Source: Persephonella sp. KM09-Lau-8
GTDB lineage: Bacteria > Aquificota > Aquificia > Aquificales > Hydrogenothermaceae
Assembly (NCBI RefSeq): GCF_000703085.1
Contig: NZ_JNLL01000001.1
Span: 1,612,001-1,676,000 of the forward strand
Direction: 5' to 3'
DNA length: 64,000 nt
Part shown: in pieces, positions 18,629 to 27,679 of the stretch
Position numbering within the stretch: the stretch's first letter is position 1
Layout: each line of letters begins with the position of its first letter
Notes under the pieces: generated by a model
The model's input: only the letters and a program-made list of their open reading frames with translations
Told to the model about the DNA's origin: nothing
Database searches by the model: none
Position numbers and translations under genes: made by a program

Positions 18629-19037
18629 TCACCATAGAGTTCTTATATTATATTTTTTAATCTGATTATCATTGGTAATAAGTATTAAATCCTCGCTTTT
18701 TGCTTGTGCTATTAATATGTGCTATTAATATTCTGTCAAAAGGGTCTTTATGGATATCAGGGAGAAGGTGTAAAGAGAAAATATGTTTGTTTAAAACAGA
18801 TATTTCTTTTAAATCTAATGCTTTGATAGATTTTTCAACAAAGGTTTTAAAATCTAAGTTTTTATCTAATATTTTTAGTTTTCCTATCTTCATTTTGATG
18901 GAAATTTCCCAAATTGAAGCACTGCTTAGAAAAAGCATATTTTGAGGATTTTTAATGATATCTTTAGAATTCGAGGATAATCTCTCAGGTTCGATACATG
19001 CCCATAAAAATACATGGGTATCTAAAAGATATCTCAA
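18629..19037 (-). pseudogene. vapC: VapC-type PIN toxin, frameshifted by a 13-bp tandem duplication
   Basis: The frame from 19037 runs through MRYLLDTHVFLWA (first Asp), ASIWEISIKMKIGKL (conserved Glu) and HKDPFDRILIAH, then leaves the family pattern and stops at 18669 after 122 residues. The sequence at the break is a perfect 13-bp direct repeat (18706-18731). Removing one copy restores FDRILIAQAKSEDLILITND and a stop at 18629-18631, giving a 131-residue protein with a normal VapC C terminus, including the last acidic residue. Strand order and cassette position fit a type II toxin paired with the Phd-like gene just upstream. As read, the toxin lacks strand 5 and the fourth acidic residue and is probably inactive. 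Confidence 0.88.
18706..18731. repeat. 13-bp perfect tandem duplication
   Basis: GTGCTATTAATAT occurs twice without a gap (18706-18718 and 18719-18731). Thirteen is not a multiple of three, so it shifts the frame of the vapC gene it lies in. Replication slippage is the usual origin of such repeats, and loss of one copy would restore the gene. Confidence 0.95.
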
Positions 19038-19252
19038 TTATAAAAATCCTCTATAATTTCTTTTGGAAGAGGTTTATCTATATCAGGTTCTATCTGAACT
19101 TTATTCTTGAAAATTCCCAATTTTCTTTTTGATTTAGGATAAATCACAAACTCTTTATTCTTACTTTTTAAGATAACTTTTTCTCCTTTTTCTACTTCTT
19201 CCAATATTTTTTCCAAGTTTTCTTTTGCTTCTTTTACATCTATGACCTTCAT
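19034..19252 (-). CDS. Phd/YefM-type antitoxin
   Basis: This 72-residue protein begins MKVIDVKEAKENLEKILEEV and continues GEKVILKSKNKEFVIYP, the Phd/YefM fold that binds operator DNA through its N-terminal part. The C-terminal tail (KPLPKEIIEDFYN) is the probable toxin-binding segment. It overlaps the toxin gene by 4 bases. With the toxin broken, the antitoxin is expected to be dispensable, yet its frame is intact, which suggests a recent event. Confidence 0.85.
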   Translation of the reverse strand: MKVIDVKEAKENLEKILEEVEKGEKVILKSKNKEFVIYPKSKRKLGIFKNKVQIEPDIDKPLPKEIIEDFYN

Positions 19253-19322
19253 TTTAAATCACTCTTTTTATACATAATTAATGATATTAAAATGAGTTAT
19301 AAAGAACTTTTTTGCAATATTT

Positions 19323-19922
19323 TTAGCTATTTAAAATTTCTGAAAGCTCAATTTTTTCGTTAAAAATTTTGATTTTCTCTTTTTTCTGGTAGATATGGAT
19401 TGATTTGAACAGTTTTTTCGAGGGCTGGGTGTATTTTTCAAGGATGTTGTCCTTCAGGTTTATTATCCAGACTTCTCTGGCTTTTCCTTTTGCGTAAACT
19501 GGAAGTTTTACTTCTCTGTCGTAATCAAGGGTTGTGTCAGAAATCTCTATTATCAAAACTGCATCTTTTATTTTTGGAATATCTTCTTTTTTGTAAATTT
19601 CTTCTGGATAGATAGCTATATCTGGGTATAGGAGGTTTTTTGAATCAATTTTAATAGGGTTTTGAATACTAACCACATAAGGAAGATTTTCCTGAGAAAT
19701 CAAGCTGTTTAAAATTTTGTTTAATTTGTCCACAGTTTTCATGTGTCTAAAACCTATTGGTGTCATCTTATAAGTCTCCCCGTTTATTAATTCTATTTTT
19801 TCTTCAGGTTTAAATATCCCCGCCTCATACATTTTTTTTAGATGGTTTATGGTGAATTTGTATGGTTTAGGTGATTTTTGTTTTGAGGATATAGATTTTC
19901 TGGATAGGGTTGCTATTGGCAT
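19323..19922 (-). CDS. Uma2-family (DUF820) restriction-endonuclease-fold protein
   Basis: The 199-residue protein shows the Uma2 pattern: MYEAGIFKPEEKIELINGETYKM, then LLYPDIAIYPEE and DAVLIIEISDTTLDYDREVKLPVYAKG, which carry the PD-(D/E)xK-like site (P-D, E-x-S and R-K). It is followed by REVWIINLKDNILEKYTQP. Uma2 proteins are abundant in cyanobacteria and thermophiles; their biological role is not settled. A second copy lies at 39828-40421; the two share most motifs. Confidence 0.85.
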   Translation of the reverse strand: MPIATLSRKSISSKQKSPKPYKFTINHLKKMYEAGIFKPEEKIELINGETYKMTPIGFRHMKTVDKLNKILNSLISQENLPYVVSIQNPIKIDSKNLLYPDIAIYPEEIYKKEDIPKIKDAVLIIEISDTTLDYDREVKLPVYAKGKAREVWIINLKDNILEKYTQPSKKLFKSIHIYQKKEKIKIFNEKIELSEILNS

Positions 19923-19955
19923 GACAAGTCCTCGCAGATTTTTTATTTAAATATA

Positions 19956-19978
19956 TGGCAGGGGAAGAAACCCTGCCA
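19956..19978 (-). terminator. Probable terminator of fba
   Basis: TGGCAGGG/CCCTGCCA (8 bp, 7-base loop) begins 6 bases after the fba stop on the minus strand and is followed by TATATTTAAAT, a weak T tract. Confidence 0.6.
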
Positions 19979-19984
19979 GTTGAA

Positions 19985-21367
19985 TTATTTTCTGATTGTG
20001 CCGTAAGGCAGTTTTACAGGTTTAACATATTTCTCAACAACTTCTTTTGTGTTGAATGCGTTTAGTTTTCCAAAGAGAAACTCAAATTTTTTGTAAAGGG
20101 CATCAAGGATTTTGTTTTTGTATTCCTCGTCTAATGTCCACCATTCATATTTAAAGGGTCCAAAACCTTTTTTTCTTGTTTTGTAGATAAACTGCTCTTC
20201 TGTCCAGCCTTCTTTCCATTCATTTTTGAGGTTTTCCTTTATCCAGCTGTAGATTTTTTCTCTGAAATCTTCTGGAATAAGGTCATACATTATATTCTGG
20301 AAGCCTGTTGCAAGGTGAATTTCGCAGCAGTTGTTTTCAGGGAATTTGTCAAATAGTTCATCTGGAAGTGTTGAAGCTCCGTGCTGAACTGTTCCACCTA
20401 AACCGTATTTTTCCCTTGCTACCTTTCCAATATCTCTAAGAACATTAAAATCCAGTTTAACTTCTGCTACTCTTCCATCTGGTAGGGGAATTCCTCCGTG
20501 TTCTGTTCCAGTCTGAACAGAAATTTTAGATATTCCTGGCATCCCTTCTGGAAGTTCCTCCAGATATCCTTCCATAAATGCCTCAAACTCTTCTACAGTT
20601 GAGTTTTTACCACCAATATGTCCAATCTCTCCACCTACAGAAACAGTAACCCCTTCAGGCTCAATTTCCCTGATAAACTGGGTCATTTTTGCAGTGTTTA
20701 TGTAGTTATGATACTGCTGTTCTTTCAGGGTTGGTTTTGAGTAGTCAACAAGGGTTGAAGGGTCAATATCTATGTTGTAAAAGCCTGCTTTTATGGCTTC
20801 TTCTGTAAGGTCTTTTATAGCTTGAAGTTCTTTTTCTGGGTCTTCTGCATACTTTTTAGCATTAAACTGGAAGTGGTCTCCCTGTATAAAAACAGGTCCT
20901 TTGTATCCCTCTTTTATTGCAGCTGCTAAAACGCAGGCAGCATACTCAGAAGGTCTCTGGAATGTGTATCCTATTTCTGATTTTGCTATTTCAAAGATAA
21001 AAGCTCCAACGTCATGGTTAAGAGCAACCTTAAACATCTGTCTTGCAACATCGTAGGTCATTCCCCTGATGTTAACAGCTGGAGTTGTTATTTTATCAAC
21101 CTCTCCTCTGCCCATTGCCATATAAAAATCATGTATAGAGGCTGCAATTGCTCCAAACTCATTGGCAATTTCCCTTATAAGCCTTTTTGCTTCTTCTTTT
21201 GTGTTTTCATCCTCAGAAAAAACAGCTGTATAGATAAGGTCATCAATTACGCTTTCCCTCAGTTTGTTTTCATCTGTTATAGAAACTTTTTCACCTTCTA
21301 CAGATACAGCACCACTTAATAAAGAATTCAGTTCATCGGTGTTTTTTGCTATCGTTGGCATAGACAT
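19985..21367 (-). CDS. fba: Class II fructose-bisphosphate aldolase
   Basis: This is a zinc-dependent aldolase that joins dihydroxyacetone phosphate and glyceraldehyde 3-phosphate in gluconeogenesis. The class II landmarks are FIQGDHFQFN (catalytic Asp and zinc His), SVGGEIGHIGGKN (zinc Glu), VQTGTEHGG (zinc His), GGTVQHGAST (zinc His region) and EIHLATGFQN. At 460 residues it is longer than E. coli FbaA (about 359); the extra length is an N-terminal helical part (about 1-70) and a C-terminal insertion. A small unit of its own: extended -10 promoter upstream, terminator downstream. Confidence 0.92.
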   Translation of the reverse strand: MSMPTIAKNTDELNSLLSGAVSVEGEKVSITDENKLRESVIDDLIYTAVFSEDENTKEEAKRLIREIANEFGAIAASIHDFYMAMGRGEVDKITTPAVNIRGMTYDVARQMFKVALNHDVGAFIFEIAKSEIGYTFQRPSEYAACVLAAAIKEGYKGPVFIQGDHFQFNAKKYAEDPEKELQAIKDLTEEAIKAGFYNIDIDPSTLVDYSKPTLKEQQYHNYINTAKMTQFIREIEPEGVTVSVGGEIGHIGGKNSTVEEFEAFMEGYLEELPEGMPGISKISVQTGTEHGGIPLPDGRVAEVKLDFNVLRDIGKVAREKYGLGGTVQHGASTLPDELFDKFPENNCCEIHLATGFQNIMYDLIPEDFREKIYSWIKENLKNEWKEGWTEEQFIYKTRKKGFGPFKYEWWTLDEEYKNKILDALYKKFEFLFGKLNAFNTKEVVEKYVKPVKLPYGTIRK

Positions 21368-21392
21368 ACCCCCTTATTGTTGATTATTTTTA

Positions 21393-21401
21393 ATTATATC
21401 A
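21393..21401 (-). promoter_or_regulatory. Extended -10 promoter of fba
   Basis: Minus strand TGATATAAT (TGnTATAAT) about 26 bases before the fba ATG, with AAGGGGG as ribosome site in between. No good -35 is present, as is normal for extended -10 promoters. The same nonamer stands upstream of tmk. Confidence 0.6.
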
Positions 21402-21417
21402 TCTATCAATAGATTAC

Positions 21418-22068
21418 TCAGGTTTGAAGATATTTTTTTGCAAATTCCAGTGGAAAAATTTCTGTTTTTTCAGGTGTAGGAATAATTTTTATAGTATTTG
21501 CCAGATTTAGATAAAATAAGCCCCTGTGGTAATCAAATTTTATGTTGGAAATAGGGACTTTTGTTTCAAATAAGGTTCTAAAAGGCTCTTCTATATTTTC
21601 CTCAAATGGAAGGACAATATCTTTTATTATTTTTTCAACAAAAGGTGGAAAAACAAATTCTTTCCGATTTTCACATAAAGAAACATCATAAGAAGAATAT
21701 GTTCTGCAGATAAAAGGTCTGCTTTCATAAACCAGACACAGACTATTTTCAAGCAAAGGACAGGCTACCCCATTATAATCATTTAGATTGGAAAATTCAT
21801 ATATTCTGTCAGCTATTTTTATCCTTTTTTCTGGAGAAAAGGAATTTAAGTCTCTTATAACCATCAGCATTTCTGGGATAGTCATCTGGACATTCCAGCC
21901 ATAACAGCAGTAAGAGCAGCCTTTTTGACAGGCTAAACCTTTTTGCTGATTTATCTGTTTATCAATCTGCTGGTTTAATTCTTCCTGCAAAGCAATAATT
22001 TCATCAACAAGCTCTGGTTGTCTGTAAATTCCTGCAGCAGCAAGTATGAGATTTTTTAATTTCTCCAA
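21418..22068 (-). CDS. YkgJ-family cysteine-cluster protein
   Basis: The 216-residue protein has the UPF0153/YkgJ cysteine pattern: C47, C51, C54 and C55 in [10 protein letters not shown], then C103 (CPLLENSLC, with C111) and C121 in RPFICR. It is predicted to hold zinc or an Fe-S cluster. The molecular role of the family is not known. It overlaps the 3' end of trmFO by 13 bases, so the two are co-translated. Confidence 0.85.
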   Translation of the reverse strand: MEKLKNLILAAAGIYRQPELVDEIIALQEELNQQIDKQINQQKGLACQKGCSYCCYGWNVQMTIPEMLMVIRDLNSFSPEKRIKIADRIYEFSNLNDYNGVACPLLENSLCLVYESRPFICRTYSSYDVSLCENRKEFVFPPFVEKIIKDIVLPFEENIEEPFRTLFETKVPISNIKFDYHRGLFYLNLANTIKIIPTPEKTEIFPLEFAKKYLQT

Positions 22069-23366
22069 TTTTTTGCAAACTCCTCCATATCTTTTAATGC
22101 TCTTTCTGCTTTCAGAAGTTTTCTTTTCCTTTTGTCTTTTACTTTTTTGTTCAAATCAGGTAAAAGGGCAAAATTCGGGTTCATAGGCTGGAGTTCATCT
22201 TTTGGCTCTGTTATGTATTTTACAAGTCCACCAAGCATTGTTGTTTCAGGTGGAACAACAGGCTCTTTGCCTTTTAGCATTCTAACGACATTAATTCCTG
22301 CCAGTATTCCTGTTGCTGCAGAAGCTGCATATCCTTCAACACCTGTTATCTGGCCTGCAAAGAGTATCTTAGGGTTTTTTTTAAGCTGAAGAGTTGGCTT
22401 TAATACCTTCTGAGACTGTATAAATGTGTTCCTATGGATAGATCCAAGTCGGACAAATGTAGCATCTTTTAAGGCTGGAATAAGCCTAAATATTCTTTTT
22501 TGTTCGGGATATTTCAGCTTTGTTTGAAATCCAACCAGAGAAAGAAGAGTTCCCTCTCTATTTTCTTTTCTAAGCTGAACTACTGCAAAAGGTTGTTTAC
22601 CTGTTCTTGGGTCAACAAGCCCGACAGGTTTCATAGGTCCAAATAAAAGGGTCTGTTTTCCTCTTCTGGCTATTTCCTCAATAGGTAGGCAGCCTTCAAA
22701 AAATACTGCCTTTTCAAAATCCTTTAACGGAACCTGTTCTCCTTTTAAAAGCTCACTGTAGAATTGCTCGTATTCTTCCTCTGTTAAAACGCAGTTAAAA
22801 TAATCCCCTTCTCCTTTGCCGTATCTATCTCCCCAGAAACCTTTTGAGTAATCAACGGTTTCTGCATCAACGGTTGGGGCAATGGCATCATAAAAATATA
22901 AATGCTCTGCTCCTGTTATTTTTTGTATCTCTTTTGAAAGTTCTTCGGAGGTTAAGGGTCCTGTGGCTATTATGACAAAGTCGTAATTTTCAGGGATTTT
23001 GGTTATCTCTTTTCTGATTACTTTTATATTTGGGTGATTTTCAAGGGTTTTTGTTATTTCTTCTGAGAATTTTTCCCTGTCAACTGCCAGAGCTCCACCT
23101 GCCGGAACATCAAATTTTTCCGCGGTTTCTACCACAAGGGAACCTAATTTTTTCATTTCTTCTTTTAAAAGTCCTGCCCCTGTTGTGATTTCTTTTCCAC
23201 CAAGGGAGTTTGAACATACCAGTTCGGCAAATTTTTCTGTTCTGTGGGCAGGGGTCTGTTTGACAGGTCTCATTTCGTATAAATCGACATTAAATCCTTC
23301 CTCTGCTATCTTATAGGCTGCCTCGCTACCTGCAAGCCCTGCTCCGATTACTGCTACTTTTTTCAT
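22056..23366 (-). CDS. trmFO: Methylenetetrahydrofolate-tRNA-(uracil-54-C5)-methyltransferase
   Basis: TrmFO makes ribothymidine at position 54 of the tRNA T loop, using methylene-THF and FADH2. The 436-residue flavoprotein begins with the FAD-binding [20 protein letters not shown], then [17 protein letters not shown]-like and LVCSNSLGG segments. Further blocks are [24 protein letters not shown] with the conserved Cys, FGPMKPVGL and [15 protein letters not shown]. It is the normal length for the family. The substrates' T-loop TTCGAAT is present in both tRNAs of this window. Confidence 0.96.
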   Translation of the reverse strand: MKKVAVIGAGLAGSEAAYKIAEEGFNVDLYEMRPVKQTPAHRTEKFAELVCSNSLGGKEITTGAGLLKEEMKKLGSLVVETAEKFDVPAGGALAVDREKFSEEITKTLENHPNIKVIRKEITKIPENYDFVIIATGPLTSEELSKEIQKITGAEHLYFYDAIAPTVDAETVDYSKGFWGDRYGKGEGDYFNCVLTEEEYEQFYSELLKGEQVPLKDFEKAVFFEGCLPIEEIARRGKQTLLFGPMKPVGLVDPRTGKQPFAVVQLRKENREGTLLSLVGFQTKLKYPEQKRIFRLIPALKDATFVRLGSIHRNTFIQSQKVLKPTLQLKKNPKILFAGQITGVEGYAASAATGILAGINVVRMLKGKEPVVPPETTMLGGLVKYITEPKDELQPMNPNFALLPDLNKKVKDKRKRKLLKAERALKDMEEFAKNWRN

Positions 23367-23426
23367 TTCACTCCTTTTTATGATTTTTTTGATTTTGCTA
23401 AAAAGTTATGAATAAGTTTTAGTCTT

Positions 23427-24632
23427 TCAACTTTTTTCTTCTAATTTAAACAGATATTTCATTACAAATGGTGGAACAAGGGTAGTTAGTATTACTACAA
23501 ATACCAGTGCAGAATATATCTCATTTGTGAATACTTTTGAGGTTTTTCCAAGTTCTGCAAATATAAGTCCCACTTCTCCCCGTGGAACCATTGAAGTTCC
23601 TATTATAAGCTTTCTTATATTACTAACTCCTTTCAGCAGGTATGCTCCTCCTATTTTTCCTATAACTGCAATCACTAAAAGAGAAAATGTCAGTAACCAG
23701 AAGGTAGGAGAACTAAAATCTATTTCACGTAAATTCATAGAAAGTCCTACAGTAACAAAAAATATAGGTGTAAATAGATAAATCAGAGGTTTCATCTGGG
23801 TTTCAAGTTTTTCAACAAAGTGAGGATCTGCTTTCAGGGCAATTCCAAATGGAAGGAAAAATCTTCTGGATAAAGCAATTCCTGCTGCAAAAGCTCCTAT
23901 TATTTCTGGGGCTCCAAAAAGATGTGCAACATAGGCAAAAAACAGGATGAGAGATACAATGATTGTTGGAATAAATCCAGGAAGTTTTCTGTATTTTGAG
24001 TCATATACATGGATTACTTTAGACATAAGTGATGCTAAAACTGGAGCAGTCGCAAAGAAAAATGCCACAAGTATTATAATTCGCAGTGTATTTTCCAGAT
24101 TTATCTGTCCTGTTAGGGCAAAATCAGCAAGTATTACCAGAAGAACAACTCCAATAATATCATCTAATACCGCTGCACCTACCACTATCTGTGCAGCAGA
24201 GGTTCTTTCTTTTCCTAAATCTTTAAGAACTCTTATAGTAATTCCTATACTGGTTGCTGTTAGCGTCCCTCCTATAAATAAAGAAACTATCAACGGAAGA
24301 TTAAAAATGTAATAGCTTATAGCAAACCCACCTATAAATGGGATTAATGCTCCAAAAACGGCAACTATTATAGATTTCATTCCTTCTTTTTGTAATTTTT
24401 TAAGGTCTGTTTCTAATCCTACCTCAAAAAGTAGAAGTATTATTCCTATCTCTGCAAGTATTTTTATTATCTGATTAACTTCAACAATACCTAAAACACT
24501 TGGACCTATAAGTATTCCTGCAAATACTTCTCCTAAAACAGGTGGTATTCTCAAATATGAAAATAGTTCTGCAAATATCCGTGCTGAAACTAAGATTAGC
24601 AATAAGCCAAGGATGAAATCGTGGGTTTCCAT
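23427..24632 (-). CDS. CPA2-family cation:proton antiporter (Kef/NapA type)
   Basis: The 401-residue membrane protein has about 12-13 transmembrane helices. CPA2 features are LGEVFAGILIGPSVLG, LLFEVGLETDLKKL, AAVLDDIIGVVLL (the Asp-Asp ion-binding pair) and GVGL-like EVGLIFAELG near the end. It probably exchanges Na+ or K+ for protons in pH or salt homeostasis. It lacks the C-terminal RCK domain of Kef K+ channels, so the NapA-like Na+/H+ role is preferred but not certain. Confidence 0.88.
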   Translation of the reverse strand: METHDFILGLLLILVSARIFAELFSYLRIPPVLGEVFAGILIGPSVLGIVEVNQIIKILAEIGIILLLFEVGLETDLKKLQKEGMKSIIVAVFGALIPFIGGFAISYYIFNLPLIVSLFIGGTLTATSIGITIRVLKDLGKERTSAAQIVVGAAVLDDIIGVVLLVILADFALTGQINLENTLRIIILVAFFFATAPVLASLMSKVIHVYDSKYRKLPGFIPTIIVSLILFFAYVAHLFGAPEIIGAFAAGIALSRRFFLPFGIALKADPHFVEKLETQMKPLIYLFTPIFFVTVGLSMNLREIDFSSPTFWLLTFSLLVIAVIGKIGGAYLLKGVSNIRKLIIGTSMVPRGEVGLIFAELGKTSKVFTNEIYSALVFVVILTTLVPPFVMKYLFKLEEKS

Positions 24633-24722
24633 AACTAAGCCATTATCCTGTCAAATTTTATTCAACATCCTATGGTAAACTAAAGAAAAAAGCAAGTTTT
24701 ATATGTATTCGATGGGGAGTAA

Positions 24723-25553
24723 ATGGCTTCTGGAATTCTCGCTTTACTGGATGATATTGCTTATTTAATGGATGATGTGGCGTCTTCTACAAAAATTGCT
24801 GCCCAGAAAACATCTGCAGTCTTAGGAGATGACCTTGCTGTAGGGGCGAAGAAGGCTTCTGAGTATCCCCCAAGCAGAGAACTACCTGTTTTGTGGGCAA
24901 TCACAAAAGGTTCTTTTGTAAATAAGCTGATAGTCGTTCCGCTTATATTGACTCTTAATTATTTTTTGCCCTTTATTATCAAGCCTGTATTAATGATAGG
25001 TGGTCTATATTTAGCTTATGAAGGTGCTGAAAAAATACTGGAATTTTTCCATTTGGTTAAACACCATTCTGAAGAGAGGAAATTATCAGAAAAAGAGAAA
25101 ATCAGGTCTGCAATTATTACAGATTTTATACTTTCTCTGGAGATAGTGATTATTGCTATCTCCACACTGCAAGATAAACCTTTTTTAGTTCAGGCTCTTT
25201 CTGTTTCCATAATAGCTTTACTGGCCACAATAGGAGTTTATGGTTTTGTTGCTCTTATTGTTCGTCTGGATGATATGGGGATTTATTTAATAGAGAATTT
25301 TGATGGTTTTTTAGAGAAAATGGGCGTTTTAATGGTTAAATCTGTACCATACATCATAAAAGGTCTGTCTGTTATCGGAACTCTGGCTATGGTTTTGGTG
25401 GCAGGGGGGATTTATTTACATAGTTTAGAGTTTTTGCATCATTTAACAGAACCTATTCCTGCTATTGTTGGAGAATTTTTAATAGGCTTAATTCTTGGAA
25501 TTTTTGCCTTTTTTACAAAACAGATTATTTCCAGCTTTCTTCACCGGTCTTAA
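24723..25553 (+). CDS. DUF808 (YedI) family membrane protein
   Basis: The 276-residue inner-membrane protein begins MASGILALLDDIAYLMDDVA, the highly conserved DUF808 start, followed by KTSAVLGDDLAVGAKKA. Six or seven transmembrane helices follow. The function of the family is unknown. SD GGGGAG is 5 bases before the ATG. Its 3' end overlaps the convergent moaE by 29 bases. Confidence 0.9.
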   Translation: MASGILALLDDIAYLMDDVASSTKIAAQKTSAVLGDDLAVGAKKASEYPPSRELPVLWAITKGSFVNKLIVVPLILTLNYFLPFIIKPVLMIGGLYLAYEGAEKILEFFHLVKHHSEERKLSEKEKIRSAIITDFILSLEIVIIAISTLQDKPFLVQALSVSIIALLATIGVYGFVALIVRLDDMGIYLIENFDGFLEKMGVLMVKSVPYIIKGLSVIGTLAMVLVAGGIYLHSLEFLHHLTEPIPAIVGEFLIGLILGIFAFFTKQIISSFLHRS

Positions 25554-25938
25554 AGACCTCTTTTTTCCAGATAGGAGCTCTTGCCTTCGTTTCATCTACT
25601 ATATATCTGCAGGCTTCAAATGCTTCCTGTCTGTGTCCTGCCCATACAGCAACCAGAAATGAAGGAACCAGAACAGGCACAACGCCTGTTCTATGATGGA
25701 CTACTGCATATTTGATTCCAAATTTTTTCTTTGCTTCATTTATGATTTCTTTTATTACCTTTTCTGCCATTGATATATAAGCTTCGTAATGGAGTTCCTT
25801 TACTTCTCCGTCTTCTGGAGCTGAACGTGGAATACCCAAAAATATATCAACAGCCCCACAGGTTTCATCTTTGTAGCTATTCAGCACATCATTTATATCA
25901 AACCAGTTTTCTCCTATATAAACCTGTGGCACGTTCAT
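25525..25938 (-). CDS. moaE: Molybdopterin synthase catalytic subunit
   Basis: MoaE, with MoaD, converts precursor Z (cPMP) to molybdopterin by inserting two sulfurs. The 137-residue protein contains VDIFLGIPR, the family block LHYEAYISMAEK, VHHRTGVVPV and AVWAGHRQEAFEACRYIVDETKARAPIWKKE. The last carries the conserved active-site Lys residues. No moaD is adjacent. It lies 11 bases downstream of the thioredoxin-like lipoprotein gene. Confidence 0.95.
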   Translation of the reverse strand: MNVPQVYIGENWFDINDVLNSYKDETCGAVDIFLGIPRSAPEDGEVKELHYEAYISMAEKVIKEIINEAKKKFGIKYAVVHHRTGVVPVLVPSFLVAVWAGHRQEAFEACRYIVDETKARAPIWKKEVFKTGEESWK

Positions 25939-25949
25939 CGCTGAATCTC

Positions 25950-26459
25950 CTAACAGGATTTATTTTTTTGTAAGTATTCTTCAAATTTTAATTTTTTATA
26001 ACATCCTGAACCCAGATAATCTAAAAAGTCCTTAAAATCATTCTTGGGAACGTATCCAGACCATCTGAATAAAACTTTAAAATCATTTTCCGGGTCATAA
26101 ACTATAACCGTAGGTAATCCTCCAACTCTATTGGCAACAGACAGGGCACTTTCTTCCATTTTTTGTTTTGTTTCAGGGTCTGTTATTTTCCTGTTTCCAT
26201 AAATATTGATAATAGCTACGTTAACCTTATTTTTAATTAATCTTTCTTTGACATCTGGCTGGGATAAAACTTCTCTGTTTAGTTTCTCACAATATTTGCA
26301 GGAAGCAGACTCATATACCAGAATAAGAAACTTTTTGTTTTTTATAGCATCCTGAATAATAGGCTCTGGGTCAACTTTAAACTTTTCTGAGGCTTGCTGC
26401 TGGCAACCTAAAAAAACCGCTAAAACTCCTGCAAAAAATAGATAGAAAATTTTTCTCAT
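25950..26459 (-). CDS. Thioredoxin-fold lipoprotein
   Basis: The 169-residue protein has a lipobox FLGC with C19, and a thioredoxin-like domain of the thioredoxin_2/SoxW type. The redox pair is C54-x-x-C57 in SASCKYCEKL, and the cis-proline is in VGGLPTVIVYD. It is predicted to be anchored in the periplasm and to reduce or form disulfides. It has a cysteine-rich tail (SGCYKKL... KSC). Possible roles are cytochrome or Sox protein thiol maintenance; no Sox gene is in the window. Confidence 0.85.
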   Translation of the reverse strand: MRKIFYLFFAGVLAVFLGCQQQASEKFKVDPEPIIQDAIKNKKFLILVYESASCKYCEKLNREVLSQPDVKERLIKNKVNVAIINIYGNRKITDPETKQKMEESALSVANRVGGLPTVIVYDPENDFKVLFRWSGYVPKNDFKDFLDYLGSGCYKKLKFEEYLQKNKSC

Positions 26460-26475
26460 CTTTTAACTCCTATTT

Positions 26476-27648
26476 TTATAATTTTGCCAGAGCCTCCTTA
26501 ATTCTCCTCATTCCCTCTTTTATATTATCCATTGATGTTGCATAGGAAAGTCTTATGTATCCCTCTTTACCAAATGCTGAACCGGGAACAACAGCAACTT
26601 TTGCTTCTTCAAGCAGATATGCTGTAAAATCTATATCATTTTTAATATCGCCTTTTATGTATGCAGAGATATTTGGAAATACATAAAAAGCTCCTTTGGG
26701 CACAGGACAGGTAATTCCTTCTATAGATAAAAATTCCTGAACTATAAAATCTCTTCTTTTTCTAAATTCTTCCTTCATCATTGCAGGGAATTTGCCTTTG
26801 TCTTCAAGTGCTGCCAGTGCTCCATATTGAGCAAATGAGGTTGGGTTAGAAATTGTTTGGGACTGGATGATATTTATTTTCTTAATGTATTCTTCAGGGG
26901 CTGCAACCCATCCAAGCCTCCAGCCTGTCATAGAGTAAGCCTTAGAAAAGGCATTTACGGTAAATGTTATATCCCTGACTTCTGGAGAAATAGATGCTAT
27001 GCTAACATGCTCTTCGTCGTAGCAGAATTCCTCATAACATTCGTCAGAGATGATTAGTATGTTATGTCTCAGGCAAACCTCTGCTATTTTTTCCAGTTCG
27101 CTACGGGGTATGACTGCTCCTGTTGGATTTGAAGGTGTATTTAGAACAAGTGCTTTTGTTTTGTCTGTTATTGCACTTTCAACAAGGTCAGCAGTTAGGA
27201 CAAATCCATTTTCTTCTGACATTTCTACAATAACAGGTATTCCATCGCAAAGTTTAATCTGCTCTGTATATGAAACCCAGTATGGTGCTGGGACTATTAC
27301 TTCGTCTCCGGGATTTAGTATTGTGGCAAATATCTCATAAAGTCCCATTTTTGCACCGGGAGTAACAATAACTTCTGAAGGTTTATAATCAATGTTGTTT
27401 TTTTCTTTTAGTCTTTTTGCTATTCCTTCTCTAAGCTCAGGTATTCCTGCTGCTGGTGTGTATTTTGTCTTTCCTTCCTGTAGAGCTTTTATTGCTGCTT
27501 CTTTTACAAAATCAGGCGTATCAAAATCAGGTTCTCCTGCTCCAAATCCGATAACATCAATGCCTTTTCTTCTCATTTCTGCAGCTTTTGCAGTAATAAC
27601 AAGTGTTTGTGAAGGTTGAACCCTGAGAACCCTTTCTGAAAATTTCAT
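26476..27648 (-). CDS. aspC: Aspartate aminotransferase, class I/II
   Basis: The 390-residue PLP-dependent aminotransferase of subgroup Ibeta exchanges amino groups between aspartate and 2-oxoglutarate. Landmarks are VIGFGAGEPDFDTPDFVKEA, VLNTPSNPTGAV (Asn binding PLP), IISDECYEEF and NAFSKAYSMTGWRLGW with the PLP Lys in SKAY. It is the usual size. Prephenate or other oxo acids could also be substrates. It is in an operon with ygfZ upstream. Confidence 0.93.
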   Translation of the reverse strand: MKFSERVLRVQPSQTLVITAKAAEMRRKGIDVIGFGAGEPDFDTPDFVKEAAIKALQEGKTKYTPAAGIPELREGIAKRLKEKNNIDYKPSEVIVTPGAKMGLYEIFATILNPGDEVIVPAPYWVSYTEQIKLCDGIPVIVEMSEENGFVLTADLVESAITDKTKALVLNTPSNPTGAVIPRSELEKIAEVCLRHNILIISDECYEEFCYDEEHVSIASISPEVRDITFTVNAFSKAYSMTGWRLGWVAAPEEYIKKINIIQSQTISNPTSFAQYGALAALEDKGKFPAMMKEEFRKRRDFIVQEFLSIEGITCPVPKGAFYVFPNISAYIKGDIKNDIDFTAYLLEEAKVAVVPGSAFGKEGYIRLSYATSMDNIKEGMRRIKEALAKL

Positions 27649-27679
27649 TAAACAGCCTCCATTTAAATTTAAGCCTAAT

